The notes below the pieces were generated by a model that was given only the letters and a program-made list of their open reading frames with translations, searched no databases and was not told the origin of the DNA. From Pseudomonas sp. HR96 (GTDB lineage Bacteria > Pseudomonadota > Gammaproteobacteria > Pseudomonadales > Pseudomonadaceae), in NCBI RefSeq assembly GCF_034059295.1, contig NZ_CP139141.1, forward strand, positions 5,501,001 through 5,565,000: a DNA stretch of 64,000 nt, in the 5' to 3' direction. A program made the translations under genes and the position numbers. This document shows positions 1 through 9,910 of the stretch, in pieces. How positions within the stretch are numbered: the stretch's first letter is position 1; each line of letters begins with the position of its first letter.

Positions 1-2
1 TC

Positions 3-1604
3 GGCGAAGAGCTGCCGGGCACCCTGCACCCGTGCGAGATGATGATCGGCGAGCATTTCGGTGTGAAAAACCAGAACCGTCCCGCCGACAAGTGGCTGGG
101 CGAGGTGGTGCGCTGGACCTGGAAAGTCAAGCTCTACACCCATTTGGAGACGGACCTGCTGAGCGAACTGCGCGATGGCGCCGAAACCGAAGCCATCAAC
201 GTTTTCGCCCACAACCTGCACGACCTGCTGCTGGCCGCGCCGGCCGGCCCCCGCGCGACCCTGGGCCTGGACCCGGGCCTGCGCACCGGCTGCAAGGTCG
301 CCGTGGTGGACAGCACCGGCAAGCTGCTGGACTACGCCACGGTCTACCCCCACGTGCCGAAGAACCAGTGGGACCAGACCATCGCCGTGCTGGCCGCGCT
401 GTGCGCCAAGCACGCGGTCGATCTGATCGCCATCGGCAACGGCACCGCCAGCCGCGAGACCGACAAGCTGGCCGCCGAGCTGATCAAGAAATACCCGGGC
501 CTGAAAATGACCAAGGTCATGGTCTCCGAGGCGGGTGCCTCGGTGTACTCGGCTTCGGAGTTGGCGGCCAAGGAATTCCCGGACCTCGACGTGTCGATCC
601 GCGGCGCCGTGTCGATCGCTCGCCGCCTGCAGGACCCGCTGGCCGAGCTGGTGAAGATCGACCCCAAATCCATCGGCGTCGGCCAGTACCAGCATGACGT
701 TTCCCAGCTCAAGCTGGCGCGCGGCCTCGACGCAGTGGTGGAAGACTGCGTGAACGCCGTGGGCGTCGACGTCAACACCGCCTCGGTGGCCCTGCTGGCG
801 CGCATCTCCGGGCTCAACAGCACGCTGGCGCAGAACATCGTCGCGCACCGTGACGAACACGGCGCCTTCAAGACCCGCGCCGCCCTGAAGAAAGTGCCAC
901 GCCTGGGTGAAAAGACCTTCGAGCAGGCTGCCGGCTTCCTGCGCGTGATGAACGGCGACAACCCGCTGGACGCCTCCGCCGTGCACCCGGAAGCCTACCC
1001 GCTGGTGCAGTCGATCGCCCGCCAGACTGACCGTGATATCCGCTCGCTGATCGGCGACAGCAGCTTCCTCAAGCGCCTGGACCCGAAGAAATTCACCGAC
1101 GAAACCTTCGGCCTGCCGACCGTCACCGACATTCTCCAGGAGCTCGACAAGCCGGGCCGCGACCCGCGTCCGGAGTTCAAGACCGCCGAGTTCCAGGAAG
1201 GCGTCGAAGACCTCAAGGACCTGCAGCCGGGGATGATCCTCGAAGGCGTGGTGACCAACGTGACCAACTTCGGAGCATTTGTCGACATCGGCGTGCATCA
1301 GGACGGCCTGGTGCATATCTCCGCGTTGTCGGAGAAGTTCATCAAGGACCCGCGCGAAGCGGTCAAGGCTGGCGATGTGGTCAAGGTCAAGGTCATGGAA
1401 GTGGACATCCCGCGCAAGCGCGTCGGCCTGTCCATGCGCATGGGCGACACCCCCGGCGAGAAGGTCGACGGTGCCCGCGGCTCGCGCCCCGGCTCGGCCC
1501 AGCGTCCGCCAGCGGCGGCGTCCAAACCCAGGGAAACTCCGGCGCCGGCCAACAACGCCATGGCCTCGCTGTTCGCCAACGCCAAGCAACTGAAGAAGCG
1601 CTGA
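3..1604 (+). CDS. tex: Transcription accessory protein Tex (C-terminal part; 5' end outside window)
   Basis: The frame is already open at the left edge, so this is the last 533 or so residues of a protein usually near 770-780 aa. Tex is a conserved cytoplasmic nucleic-acid-binding protein linked to transcription. The visible part holds the YqgF/RNase H-like domain ([20 protein letters not shown]), helix-hairpin-helix segments ([37 protein letters not shown]) and a C-terminal S1 RNA-binding domain ([20 protein letters not shown]). It ends in a basic, low-complexity tail. The stop overlaps the start of the next gene (TGATG), which suggests translational coupling. Family identity is secure from the domain order. 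Confidence 0.95.
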   Translation, partial: GEELPGTLHPCEMMIGEHFGVKNQNRPADKWLGEVVRWTWKVKLYTHLETDLLSELRDGAETEAINVFAHNLHDLLLAAPAGPRATLGLDPGLRTGCKVAVVDSTGKLLDYATVYPHVPKNQWDQTIAVLAALCAKHAVDLIAIGNGTASRETDKLAAELIKKYPGLKMTKVMVSEAGASVYSASELAAKEFPDLDVSIRGAVSIARRLQDPLAELVKIDPKSIGVGQYQHDVSQLKLARGLDAVVEDCVNAVGVDVNTASVALLARISGLNSTLAQNIVAHRDEHGAFKTRAALKKVPRLGEKTFEQAAGFLRVMNGDNPLDASAVHPEAYPLVQSIARQTDRDIRSLIGDSSFLKRLDPKKFTDETFGLPTVTDILQELDKPGRDPRPEFKTAEFQEGVEDLKDLQPGMILEGVVTNVTNFGAFVDIGVHQDGLVHISALSEKFIKDPREAVKAGDVVKVKVMEVDIPRKRVGLSMRMGDTPGEKVDGARGSRPGSAQRPPAAASKPRETPAPANNAMASLFANAKQLKKR

Positions 1605-1990
1605 TGGACTTCACCGAAGAGCAGGTGATGAGCGCCTACAGTCGCACCCTGGGCTGCCGGGTGCTGCGCCTGGACGAAGCCGGAGTGGCCGAGGTCAGCC
1701 TGACGCTCGAACCGCATCTGCGCAACCGCCTGGGCAAGATGCACGGCGGCGCCATCTTCAGCCTGGTGGACACCGCCATGGGCCTGGCCTGCTCGGCCAG
1801 CCATGGCTTCGACCAGCAAAGCGTGACGGTGGAGTGCAAGATCAACTACATGCGGGCCATCAGCGAGGGCGACGCGCTGTGCGTCGCCACGGTGCTGCAT
1901 GCCGGCCGGCGCACGCTGGTGGTCGAAGCCGACGTGCGCCAGGACGGCAAGCTGATTGCCAAGGCGCAAGGGACCTTCGCCGTACTCTAG
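1604..1990 (+). CDS. PaaI-type hotdog-fold thioesterase
   Basis: A 128-residue single-domain protein with the hotdog thioesterase signature: an HGG motif (GKMHGGAIFSLVDTAMG) followed by a central helix and beta strands such as VTVECKINYMRA. Family members hydrolyse acyl-CoA, often aromatic or medium-chain; the substrate here cannot be read from sequence. The ATG shares a base with the tex stop codon, so the two are probably one operon. Length matches the PaaI family. Confidence 0.88.
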   Translation: MDFTEEQVMSAYSRTLGCRVLRLDEAGVAEVSLTLEPHLRNRLGKMHGGAIFSLVDTAMGLACSASHGFDQQSVTVECKINYMRAISEGDALCVATVLHAGRRTLVVEADVRQDGKLIAKAQGTFAVL

Positions 1991-2190
1991 TGACCGCCAA
2001 GTGTTTCTAAGGTAATTTCGGCATTGTGTATGCGGTGCCGGAATCTCCAGCGCGCAGCGTGGCCCAAGGTTGTAGCTACGGGCTGCTTTGATCGTGACCA
2101 GGCGACCACGCCGGTTCCTTTTGTCTTCACCCTTGCAGACCGTCATTTCCACCCCCATATCGGGGCGACTGACGCGTGAAGGAATCCAAC

Positions 2191-3774
2191 TTGAGCGAAC
2201 TTCTCAACCGCCGCCTGGCTTTGCTCGGCGAGCCTGCCAACCTCTCCCTGCTTGCCCAGTGCCTGCATGGTATAGAGCGTGAATGCCTGCGCGTCACCGA
2301 GGCAGGGCGGCTGGCGCAAACCCCGCACCCCGAGGCCCTGGGGTCGGCGCTGACCCACGAACTGATCACCACCGACTATTCCGAGTCCCTGCTGGAGTTC
2401 ATCACTCCGGCGTTGACCGACCCGGCCGCGACCCTGGCCCAGCTGGAAACCATCCACCGCTTCGCCTACAGCAAACTGGGCAGCGAATATCTGTGGAGCC
2501 CCTCGATGCCGTGCCCGCTGCCGGCCGAGGAAGACATCCCGATCGCCTACTATGGCACCTCGAACATCGGCCGCCTCAAGTACGTCTATCGCCAGGGCCT
2601 GGCGCTGCGCTACGGCCGTACCATGCAGTGCATCGCCGGCATCCACTACAACTTCTCGCTGCCGGAACGGGTCTGGCCCCTGCTCAAGGCCGCCGAGGGC
2701 AGCCAGCAGGACGACCGCGACTATCAATCGTCGGCCTACATCGCGTTGATCCGCAATTTCCGTCGTTACAGCTGGCTGCTGATGTACCTGTTCGGCGCCT
2801 CGCCGGCGCTGGACGCAGGCTTCCTGCGTGGCCAGGCGCACCAGCTCGAGCAGCTGGACCCCGACACCCTGTACCTGCCCTACGCTACCAGCCTGCGCAT
2901 GAGCGACCTGGGCTACCAGAGCAATGCCCAGGCCGGCCTGACACCCTGCTACGACGGCCTGGCCAGCTACACCGACAGCCTGCGCAAGGCGGTAGCCACG
3001 CCGTATGCGCCCTATGTCGAAGTGGGCACGCACAAGGATGGCGAGTGGGTGCAACTGAACACCAACATCCTGCAGATCGAAAACGAGTACTACTCCAACA
3101 TCCGCCCCAAGCGCGTGACCTATACCGGCGAGCGGCCGATCCAGGCGCTGATGGCCCGTGGCGTGCAGTACGTGGAAGTGCGCTGCCTGGACATCAACCC
3201 GTTCATGCCGGTGGGTATCGACCTGACCGAGTCGCGCTTCATCGATGCCTTCCTGCTGTTCTGCGCGCTGGAAGACAGCCCGCAGCTGCCACCTGGCGAA
3301 TGCGGCGGCAGTGCCGTCAACTTCCTCAGCGTGGTCAAGGAAGGCCGGCGCCCGGGCCTGACCCTGAACCGCGACGGCCAGCCGGTGGAGCTCAAGGCCT
3401 GGGCCACCGAACTGCTCGAGCGTATCGCTCCGCTGGCCGACCTGCTCGATCGCAGCCAGGACGGCGAAAGCCACGCCCAGGCCCTGGCCGCCCAGCGCGC
3501 CAAGGTCGCCGACCCGTCGCTGACGCCCTCGGCCCAGGTGCTGGCGAGCATGGCCCAGCACAAGGAAAGCTTCGCCCAGTTCTCCCTGCGCCAGAGCAAG
3601 CTGCACGCCGAGCATTTCCGCGGGCAGGCCCTGAGCGTCGAGGAGCAGAGCCACTTCGAACAGCTGGCGCGCACCTCCATCGCCGCGCAGTCGGAACTGG
3701 AGCAGAACGAGGTAGGCGACTTCGACGTGTTCGTCGGCTCGTATCAGGCAAGCATTCTGGCGATCAGCAACTGA
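2191..3774 (+). CDS. gshA: Glutamate-cysteine ligase
   Basis: Catalyses ATP-dependent joining of L-glutamate and L-cysteine, the first step of glutathione synthesis, in the cytoplasm. The protein is the proteobacterial (class 1) type throughout, with segments such as [26 protein letters not shown] (shown in part: [17 protein letters not shown]) and [19 protein letters not shown] chose the TTG at 2191, giving LSELLNRRL and 527 aa, because AAGGA lies about 7 bases upstream and 527 aa is the length of P. aeruginosa GshA. A GTG at 2176 in the same frame would add five residues and would bury that ribosome site. It is monocistronic and followed by two GC-rich hairpins before convergent argA. Confidence 0.95.
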   Translation: MSELLNRRLALLGEPANLSLLAQCLHGIERECLRVTEAGRLAQTPHPEALGSALTHELITTDYSESLLEFITPALTDPAATLAQLETIHRFAYSKLGSEYLWSPSMPCPLPAEEDIPIAYYGTSNIGRLKYVYRQGLALRYGRTMQCIAGIHYNFSLPERVWPLLKAAEGSQQDDRDYQSSAYIALIRNFRRYSWLLMYLFGASPALDAGFLRGQAHQLEQLDPDTLYLPYATSLRMSDLGYQSNAQAGLTPCYDGLASYTDSLRKAVATPYAPYVEVGTHKDGEWVQLNTNILQIENEYYSNIRPKRVTYTGERPIQALMARGVQYVEVRCLDINPFMPVGIDLTESRFIDAFLLFCALEDSPQLPPGECGGSAVNFLSVVKEGRRPGLTLNRDGQPVELKAWATELLERIAPLADLLDRSQDGESHAQALAAQRAKVADPSLTPSAQVLASMAQHKESFAQFSLRQSKLHAEHFRGQALSVEEQSHFEQLARTSIAAQSELEQNEVGDFDVFVGSYQASILAISN

Positions 3775-3804
3775 TCGCCAGGGTCGCAACACGCTGATCT
3801 GTGA

Positions 3805-3865
3805 GGGGGCAAAGCCCCCGAGCGGCCATCAGGCCGGGTTTGATCCTGCTGAAGATCACCCGGCC
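3805..3865. repeat. REP-like tandem hairpins between gshA and argA
   Basis: Two stem-loops lie between the convergent genes. The first is GGGGGC-AAA-GCCCCC at 3805-3819. The second pairs GGCCGGG...TGATC (3832-3845) with GATCA...CCCGGCC (3854-3865). The hairpin core plus a nearby GGTTTGATC segment recurs at 58.6 kb, with a looser relative at 11.7 kb, so this is a repeat family as well as a possible bidirectional terminator. There is no long T tract. Confidence 0.65.
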
Positions 3866-3872
3866 GGGAGGA

Positions 3873-5171
3873 TCAGATCGCCTTTTCGAAAATCTTCGAA
3901 TTGCGCTGAAAGTTGTACAGCGAGGCGCGGGCTGCCGGCAGCCGCTCCACGCCGCTGGGAATGAACCCGCGTTCGCGGAACCAGTGCGCGGTACGCGTCG
4001 TCAGCACGAACAAGGTATTGAGCCCCTGCGCCCGCGCCCGCTCCTCGATGCGCTCGAGCAGCTCATCGCCGCGCCCGCCATGGCGGTACTCCGGGTTGAC
4101 CGCCAGGCAGGCCAGCTCGCCGGCCTGCGAGTCGGCGATCGGGTACAGCGCCGCACAGGCGATGATCATGCCTTCGCGCTCGACCACGCTGAACTGGGTG
4201 ATCTCGCGCTCCAGCACCTCGCGCGAGCGGCGCACCAGGATGCCCTGCTCTTCCAGCGGGCTGATCAGGTCGAGCAGGCCGCCGACGTCTTCGATGTTGG
4301 CTTCACGCAGCTGCTCGAACTGCTCCTGGGCCACCAGCGTGCCGCCACCGTTGCGGGTAAACAGCTCGGTCAGCAGCGCGCCGTTTTCGGCATAGCTGAC
4401 GATGTGACTGCGCGGCACGCCATCACGGCAGGCCTGGGCAGCGGCATCCAGCAACTCGCCCTGGTAGTCGCTGCCCAAGCGTGCCAGATGGGCTGGCACC
4501 TGCTGCGGCCGCAATTCGCGCACCAGGTGACCATTGGCGTCGAGCAGCCCGGGTTCGGCACCGAACAGCAGCAGCTTGTCGGCCCCCAGGTCAATGGCCG
4601 CACGCGTGGCGACGTCCTCGCAGGCCAGGTTGAAAATTTCCCCGGTCGGCGAATAGCCAAGTGGCGACAGCAGCACGATGGAGCGCTCGTCGAGCAGGCG
4701 ATTGATACCCTTGCGGTCGACGCGACGCACCTCGCCGGTGTGATGGTAATCCACGCCTTCGAGCACACCGATCGGCCGCGCCGTGACCAGGTTGCCGCTG
4801 GTGACTCGCAGGCGCGAGCCCTGCATGGGCGAGGACGCCATGTCCATCGACAGGCGCGCTTCGATGGCAATGCGCAGGTGGCCAACGGCGTCGATGACGC
4901 ATTCCAGGGTCGCCGCATCGGTGATGCGCAGGCCATGGTGGTAGTGCGGCTGCAGGCCGCGGGCGGCCAGACGGCTTTCGATCTGCGGGCGCGAGCCGTG
5001 CACCAGTACCAGGCGCACGCCCAGGCTGTGCAGCAGCACCAGGTCGTGGACGATGTTGCCGAAGTTGGGGTGCTCGACCCCCTCGCCGGGCAGCATCACC
5101 ACAAAGGTGCAATCACGGTGGGCATTGATGTAGGGAGACGCGTGGCGAAGCCAATTGACGTATTCGGGCAT
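3873..5171 (-). CDS. argA: Amino-acid N-acetyltransferase (N-acetylglutamate synthase)
   Basis: Makes N-acetylglutamate from acetyl-CoA and glutamate, the first step of arginine synthesis. The N-terminal two-thirds is an amino-acid-kinase-like domain (VRLVLVHGSRPQIESRL; SPTGEIFNLACEDVATRAA). The C-terminal part is a GNAT acetyltransferase domain (IACAALYPI, then LACLAVNPEYRHGGRGDELL). The chosen ATG gives MPEYVNWLRHASPYIN and 432 aa, the usual Pseudomonas length; an upstream in-frame ATG at 5219 would add 16 residues not expected for the family. It lies downstream of argE on the same strand with about 130 bases between. Confidence 0.95.
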   Translation of the reverse strand: MPEYVNWLRHASPYINAHRDCTFVVMLPGEGVEHPNFGNIVHDLVLLHSLGVRLVLVHGSRPQIESRLAARGLQPHYHHGLRITDAATLECVIDAVGHLRIAIEARLSMDMASSPMQGSRLRVTSGNLVTARPIGVLEGVDYHHTGEVRRVDRKGINRLLDERSIVLLSPLGYSPTGEIFNLACEDVATRAAIDLGADKLLLFGAEPGLLDANGHLVRELRPQQVPAHLARLGSDYQGELLDAAAQACRDGVPRSHIVSYAENGALLTELFTRNGGGTLVAQEQFEQLREANIEDVGGLLDLISPLEEQGILVRRSREVLEREITQFSVVEREGMIIACAALYPIADSQAGELACLAVNPEYRHGGRGDELLERIEERARAQGLNTLFVLTTRTAHWFRERGFIPSGVERLPAARASLYNFQRNSKIFEKAI

Positions 5172-5303
5172 GAACGCAAAGCCTTGAATGGAGAACCTGT
5201 AGAAGATGGACGCAAACATGAAAACGCACCGTTGGCGTTATCGTCGTAACAGGTCTGGCAACACGCGCACGCTCCTCGTCATCACAGAAAAACAAACAGA
5301 TGG

Positions 5304-6458
5304 TCAGGCACTGACCGGTGTCAGGCAGTAATGTTCGATCAGTTGCCTTAACAGACGCACTGTAGGCTGCAAACGTGACATTTCAAGATATTCCCCAGGC
5401 TGGTGGGCGCAGGCGATATCGCCGGGGCCCAGCACCAGGGTTTCGCAGCCGAGCTTCTGAAAATACGGCGCTTCGGTGCCAAAGGCCACCGCTTCGGCGC
5501 GATGCCCGGTGAGGCGTTCGGCGACCCGCACCAGCTCGGCGTCGGCGGCCTGCTCGAAGGGCGGCACCTCGCTGAACAGCGGCGCGTAGTCGATCTGCAC
5601 CTGATGACGCTCGGCCAACGGCTGCAACTTCTCGCGGATCGCCGCGCGCAGCACCTGTGGGTCCATGCCCGGCAGCGGGCGCAGGTCGAACTCCATCGAG
5701 CACTGGCCGCAGATGCGGTTGGGGTTGTCGCCGCCATGGATACAGCCGAAGTTCAAGGTCGGCTGCGGCACGCTGAACTGCGGGTTGTTGTACTCGCGCT
5801 GCCACTGGCTGCGCAGCCCCATCAGTTCGCCGATGGCACTGTGCATGGCCTCCAGCGCGCTGTGGCCCAGGCTTGGATCGGAGGAATGGCCGCTGCGCCC
5901 GAGGATATCGATGCGCTCCATCATCACCCCCTTGTGCAGGCGGATCGGCTTGAGCCGGGTCGGCTCGCCGATCACCGCAGCGCGCCCAAGGGGCCGGCCG
6001 GCAGCCGCCAGGGCCTTGGCCCCGGACATCGAGCTTTCTTCGTCGCAGGTGGCCAGAATCAGCAGCGGCTGGCGGAACGGCTGGCCGACCAGCTCGCGCA
6101 CGGCCTCGATCACCAGGGCGAAAAAGCCTTTCATGTCGCAACTGCCCAGGCCCACCCAGCGGCCGTCGATCTCCGTCAGCTTGAGCGGGTCGCTGTGCCA
6201 CAGCTTGTCGTCGAACGGCACCGTGTCGCTGTGCCCGGCCAGCACCAGGCCACCTGGGCCGCTGCCATAGGTGGCGAGCAGGTTGAACTTGCCGGGCTTG
6301 ACCGTCTGGATGTCACAGGCGAAACCCAGTTCGCTCAGCCAGCCGGCGAGCAGCTCGATGACTGCAGCGTTGGATTGGTCCAGGTCGGCTTGGGTGCAGC
6401 TGACCGAAGGCGCGGCGATCAGAGCGGCGAACTGGTCTTTGAGGCTCGGCAACGGCAT
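5304..6458 (-). CDS. argE: Acetylornithine deacetylase
   Basis: An M20-family metallopeptidase-like hydrolase of 384 aa that removes the acetyl group from N-acetylornithine in arginine synthesis. Metal-binding and catalytic features are visible: GHSDTVPFD near residue 80, SCDMKGF, and the glutamate pair in ATCDEESSMSG. A dimerisation domain follows (FNFGCIHGGDNPNRICGQC region, visible as LNFGCIHGGDNPNRICG). Its position upstream of argA supports the arginine role. Pseudomonas also has the ArgJ cyclic route, so the physiological importance of ArgE may be partial; that last point is inference. Confidence 0.92.
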   Translation of the reverse strand: MPLPSLKDQFAALIAAPSVSCTQADLDQSNAAVIELLAGWLSELGFACDIQTVKPGKFNLLATYGSGPGGLVLAGHSDTVPFDDKLWHSDPLKLTEIDGRWVGLGSCDMKGFFALVIEAVRELVGQPFRQPLLILATCDEESSMSGAKALAAAGRPLGRAAVIGEPTRLKPIRLHKGVMMERIDILGRSGHSSDPSLGHSALEAMHSAIGELMGLRSQWQREYNNPQFSVPQPTLNFGCIHGGDNPNRICGQCSMEFDLRPLPGMDPQVLRAAIREKLQPLAERHQVQIDYAPLFSEVPPFEQAADAELVRVAERLTGHRAEAVAFGTEAPYFQKLGCETLVLGPGDIACAHQPGEYLEMSRLQPTVRLLRQLIEHYCLTPVSA

Positions 6459-6596
6459 GGCGGTTTTCCTCGGGCTTGGCCCATCATAGAGCCAATGAGC
6501 GGCGCGAAGAAACCGTCTGCCGCTGCGATGCGGCCAGTGTTGTACACTGCACGGCCTCAGCAGATACCTGCACCCCTATTTGTGATCCCCCCAGCC

Positions 6597-7964
6597 ATGC
6601 AGAAAGAAACCGAAATCAAATTGCGCGTCAGCCGCGAAACCCTCGCCGCCCTGCGCGACCATCCGTTGTTGAAAAAACGCAACAAGAGTGGCTGGGAACG
6701 TCGCGAACTGTTCAACCAGTACTTCGACACCCCGGACCATGAGCTGGCCGCCGCCAAGGTTGCGCTGCGCTTGCGCCGGGACGGCGACGAGATCATCCAG
6801 ACGCTCAAGACCAAGGGTCAGAGCGTTGCCGGGCTGTCCGAGCGCAACGAATATGACTGGCCGCTGGCCAAGGCCAAGCTGGACCTGAAGAAGCTCGACG
6901 GCGACTGCTGGCCCGAGCAGCTGGCCGAGCTCGACAAGAAAACCATCAAGCCGATGTTCACCACCGACTTCGTTCGCGAACGCGCAGAAATTGCCTGGGG
7001 CCGTGGCAAGGCCAAGGTCGTCATCGAAGCGGCGCTGGACCTGGGCAAGGTCATCGTTGGCAAGCAGTCCGAGGAAATCTGCGAGCTGGAGCTCGAGCTG
7101 CGCGAGGGCGAACCTGCTGCGCTGCTGGAGCTGGCCGCCGAACTTGCAGAAAAACTCGCTCTGATGCCCTGCGACATCAGCAAGGCCGAGCGCGGCTACC
7201 GCCTCAATGATCCGGGCAGTTACGCCCTCAGCCTGCCGGCACCTGCGCTGAGCGCCGAGATGCCGCTGGACGACGCCTTCACCGCGCTGGCCTGGCACCT
7301 GCTGGGCAGCAGCCAGCGCCTGGCCGAGCAGTATCGCTTCAACGGCCACTGGCGCCTGCTGGTGGAATGGGTCGAACAGCTCAGTGAGCTGCGAGCCCTG
7401 CTCGGCAGCCTCGGCCAGGCCGCGCCGCGCGCCAGCAGCCATGACCTGCGCCTGGCACTGGACGCCTTGCTGGAAGACTGGCGGCCGCTGGTGCAGTTCG
7501 GCCAGGATGAAGAAGACGTGCGCAAGGCCGCGCCCGAGCAGTTCGCCGAAGAGCTGCTGGACGTGCGCTGGGGCCAGTTCTCCCTGAGCCTGGCTCGCTG
7601 GCTGATGGCCCGCAGCTGGACCGAAGGGCGCAACACCCGTGGCAACCGCCAGGGTGCTGCGCTGCTGAGCAACTGGCTCAGCCACTTCCTTGGCGAAGAA
7701 GCCGCCGCCCTGCAGCTGTCGCGCTACCAGCAACAGCCCGAAGACCTTGCCGAGCAACTGCCGCGCATCGAGCGCCTGCTCGTCTGGCTGCACCACGCCC
7801 GTGGCGCCCTTGACCTGCCGGAACTGGACCGCCTGTTCGGCGAGCTGAACAAGCTGCGCGACCTGGCCGTGCAGGACATCAGCGACGAAGTACTGGAAGC
7901 CCGCGTGCAGCAGGCGCTGGTGGTGTTTCAGAGTCGCGCATGGAAACACGTGCTGCGTCGCTGA
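6597..7964 (+). CDS. CYTH and CHAD domain protein (triphosphate tunnel metalloenzyme)
   Basis: A 455-residue protein. The N-terminus has the CYTH signature ExExK (QKETEIKLRV), then alternating charged strands typical of triphosphate tunnel enzymes (KVALRLRRDGDEIIQTLKT; ELELELREG). The second half (from about residue 210) is an alpha-helical CHAD domain, a module known to associate with inorganic polyphosphate. Probable activity is inorganic triphosphatase; this is from family knowledge. The frame is open far upstream, but the ATG at 6597 begins right at the ExExK motif. It is divergent from argE. Confidence 0.85.
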   Translation: MQKETEIKLRVSRETLAALRDHPLLKKRNKSGWERRELFNQYFDTPDHELAAAKVALRLRRDGDEIIQTLKTKGQSVAGLSERNEYDWPLAKAKLDLKKLDGDCWPEQLAELDKKTIKPMFTTDFVRERAEIAWGRGKAKVVIEAALDLGKVIVGKQSEEICELELELREGEPAALLELAAELAEKLALMPCDISKAERGYRLNDPGSYALSLPAPALSAEMPLDDAFTALAWHLLGSSQRLAEQYRFNGHWRLLVEWVEQLSELRALLGSLGQAAPRASSHDLRLALDALLEDWRPLVQFGQDEEDVRKAAPEQFAEELLDVRWGQFSLSLARWLMARSWTEGRNTRGNRQGAALLSNWLSHFLGEEAAALQLSRYQQQPEDLAEQLPRIERLLVWLHHARGALDLPELDRLFGELNKLRDLAVQDISDEVLEARVQQALVVFQSRAWKHVLRR

Positions 7965-8079
7965 GGCGCCTCACAGCGCTGCGCAACCTGCAGCAACGAT
8001 CTGCCCAGGCTGAACGCCAGCGCTTTGGCCTAAGCTTGTTGTAGCGCAGGGAAGCGCTGCAGAGGCAAGCAGGGTGGCC

Positions 8080-9843
8080 ATGACAACGCACACGATCGAT
8101 CGCCCGCTGGAGTTGGCCAGGCTGGTGCCTGAGCTGGTCACCCAAGGCTTGCTGGGCCAGGACGACGGCGAGCGAGTACTGCAGCAGCGCCATGGCCTGC
8201 CCGCAGCCCACCCCCTGGTGTACCTGGCCGAGCAACGCCTCGATGACTTGAGCCGCCCGGGGCAGCCCCTCTCCCTGGAACACCTGACCCTGTGGCTGGC
8301 GCTGCAGGCTGGCCAGGCCTATTGGCGCATCGACCCGCTCGACCTCGAACTCACTCGGCTCAGTGCCCTGCTGCCCGGGCCCTTCGCCCAGCGCTACGGC
8401 ATCGTGGTGGTGGCCGAGGAGCCGCCCATGCTGATCATTGCCAGCGCTCAACCCTTCATCACCAGCTGGTTGCCGGCCCTGGCCCAGGCGCTCAAGCGGC
8501 CGATCAAGCAGGTGGTGGCCAACCCGCTGGACATCCAGCGCTGCACCGAGCATTTCTACCTGCTCAACCGCTCGCTGCGCGGTGCCAGCCCGCCCCCCCT
8601 GGCCGAGCCCGAGCCGGCCCTGCGCGGCGCCGAGGGCGAGCCGGGCGCCGACGAGGCACCGGTGGTCAGCCTGGTCGACTGGCTGTTGCAGCATGCCTTC
8701 GAACAGCGCGCCAGCGATATCCACCTGGAGCCGCGCCGCGAACAAGGCCGCGTGCGCTTTCGCATCGACGGCCAGCTGCACGATGTCCAGCAATTCCAGC
8801 CCACCATACTGGCCGCCATGGTCAGCCGCCTGAAAAGTCTGGGGCGCATGAACATCGCCGAAAAGCGCCGCCCCCAGGATGGTCGGATCCACACCCGGCT
8901 GCCCCAGGGCGGCGAGGTCGAACTTCGGCTCTCGACCCTACCCACCGCGTTCGGTGAAAAAATGGTGCTACGCGTGTTCGATCCGCTGGTGCTGCTGCGC
9001 GACTTCGCCAGCCTGGGGTTCACCAAGCGCCAGCTGGCACTCTGGGAAGACCTGCTGCGCCAGCCCCACGGCATCATTCTGGTCACAGGGCCGACCGGTT
9101 CGGGCAAGACCACCACGCTGTACAGCGCGCTGAAACGCCTGGCCAGCAGCCGCATCAACCTGTGCACCATCGAAGACCCAATCGAGATGCTCGAACCGGC
9201 CTTCAACCAGATGCAGGTGCAACACAATATCGACCTGACATTCGCCAGCGGCCTGCGCGCGCTCATGCGCCAGGACCCGGACGTAATCATGGTGGGCGAG
9301 ATCCGCGACCTGGAAACGGCGCAAATGGCCATCCAGGCCGCCCTGACCGGGCACCTGGTACTCTCCACCCTGCACACCAACGACGCCGCGGGCGCGATCA
9401 CCCGGCTGCTCGAGCTGGGGGTGCCGCATTACCTGCTCAAGGCGACGCTGCTCGGGGTCATGGGCCAGCGCCTGGTGCGCACCCTGTGCGTCCATTGCAG
9501 TGCGCCGCAGCCGGTGCCGGTGCCAACCTGGGAGGCCCTCACCCGGCCGTGGCGGATACGCCCACCGGCCTCGTCCCGGCATCCCGGCGGCTGCGCGGAA
9601 TGCCGTGACACCGGCTACCGTGGCCGCACGGCCCTGTATGAAATTCTGGTGCTCGGCGAAAGCCTGCGCGAATGCATCGTGGCTGGCACCGACGTCGCCG
9701 CTCTGAGGCGCCAGGCCTGCAGGGAGGGCATGCGCAGCCTGCGCGTAGCCGGCGCGCAGAAGGTCGCGGCGGGGGTCACCAGCATCGAGGAGGTGCTGCG
9801 TACCACCCCCGGGTATGACTTCCATGGCTCCAACGCGTCGTGA
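8080..9843 (+). CDS. GspE/PulE/PilB-type secretion or pilus assembly ATPase (solitary)
   Basis: A 587-residue hexameric-type ATPase of the type II secretion/type IV pilus family. An N-terminal GspE_N-like region is followed by the catalytic core: Walker A GPTGSGKTT near residue 337, the Walker B region LRQDPDVIMVGEIRD near 400, and a tetracysteine zinc motif with CVHC near 470 and CAEC near 506. No other secretion or pilin gene is near it, so the system it powers is unknown. A GTG at 8074 is an alternative start adding two residues; AGGG just upstream slightly favours the ATG. Pseudomonas genomes carry such a lone ATPase at this locus. Confidence 0.85.
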   Translation: MTTHTIDRPLELARLVPELVTQGLLGQDDGERVLQQRHGLPAAHPLVYLAEQRLDDLSRPGQPLSLEHLTLWLALQAGQAYWRIDPLDLELTRLSALLPGPFAQRYGIVVVAEEPPMLIIASAQPFITSWLPALAQALKRPIKQVVANPLDIQRCTEHFYLLNRSLRGASPPPLAEPEPALRGAEGEPGADEAPVVSLVDWLLQHAFEQRASDIHLEPRREQGRVRFRIDGQLHDVQQFQPTILAAMVSRLKSLGRMNIAEKRRPQDGRIHTRLPQGGEVELRLSTLPTAFGEKMVLRVFDPLVLLRDFASLGFTKRQLALWEDLLRQPHGIILVTGPTGSGKTTTLYSALKRLASSRINLCTIEDPIEMLEPAFNQMQVQHNIDLTFASGLRALMRQDPDVIMVGEIRDLETAQMAIQAALTGHLVLSTLHTNDAAGAITRLLELGVPHYLLKATLLGVMGQRLVRTLCVHCSAPQPVPVPTWEALTRPWRIRPPASSRHPGGCAECRDTGYRGRTALYEILVLGESLRECIVAGTDVAALRRQACREGMRSLRVAGAQKVAAGVTSIEEVLRTTPGYDFHGSNAS

Positions 9844-9910
9844 AACAATTGCCCGCTGGCGGTGACCCTGGCATGGGTCGACAATCAGTTTTTGCCCACA
9901 GGTAACCGTC

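Noticed and set aside
2143..3792. Long minus-strand ORF (549 codons) across gshA
   Set aside because: It is antisense to a clear gshA, has no recognisable domains, and has the Q/A/G/R/V-rich composition typical of shadows in high-GC DNA.
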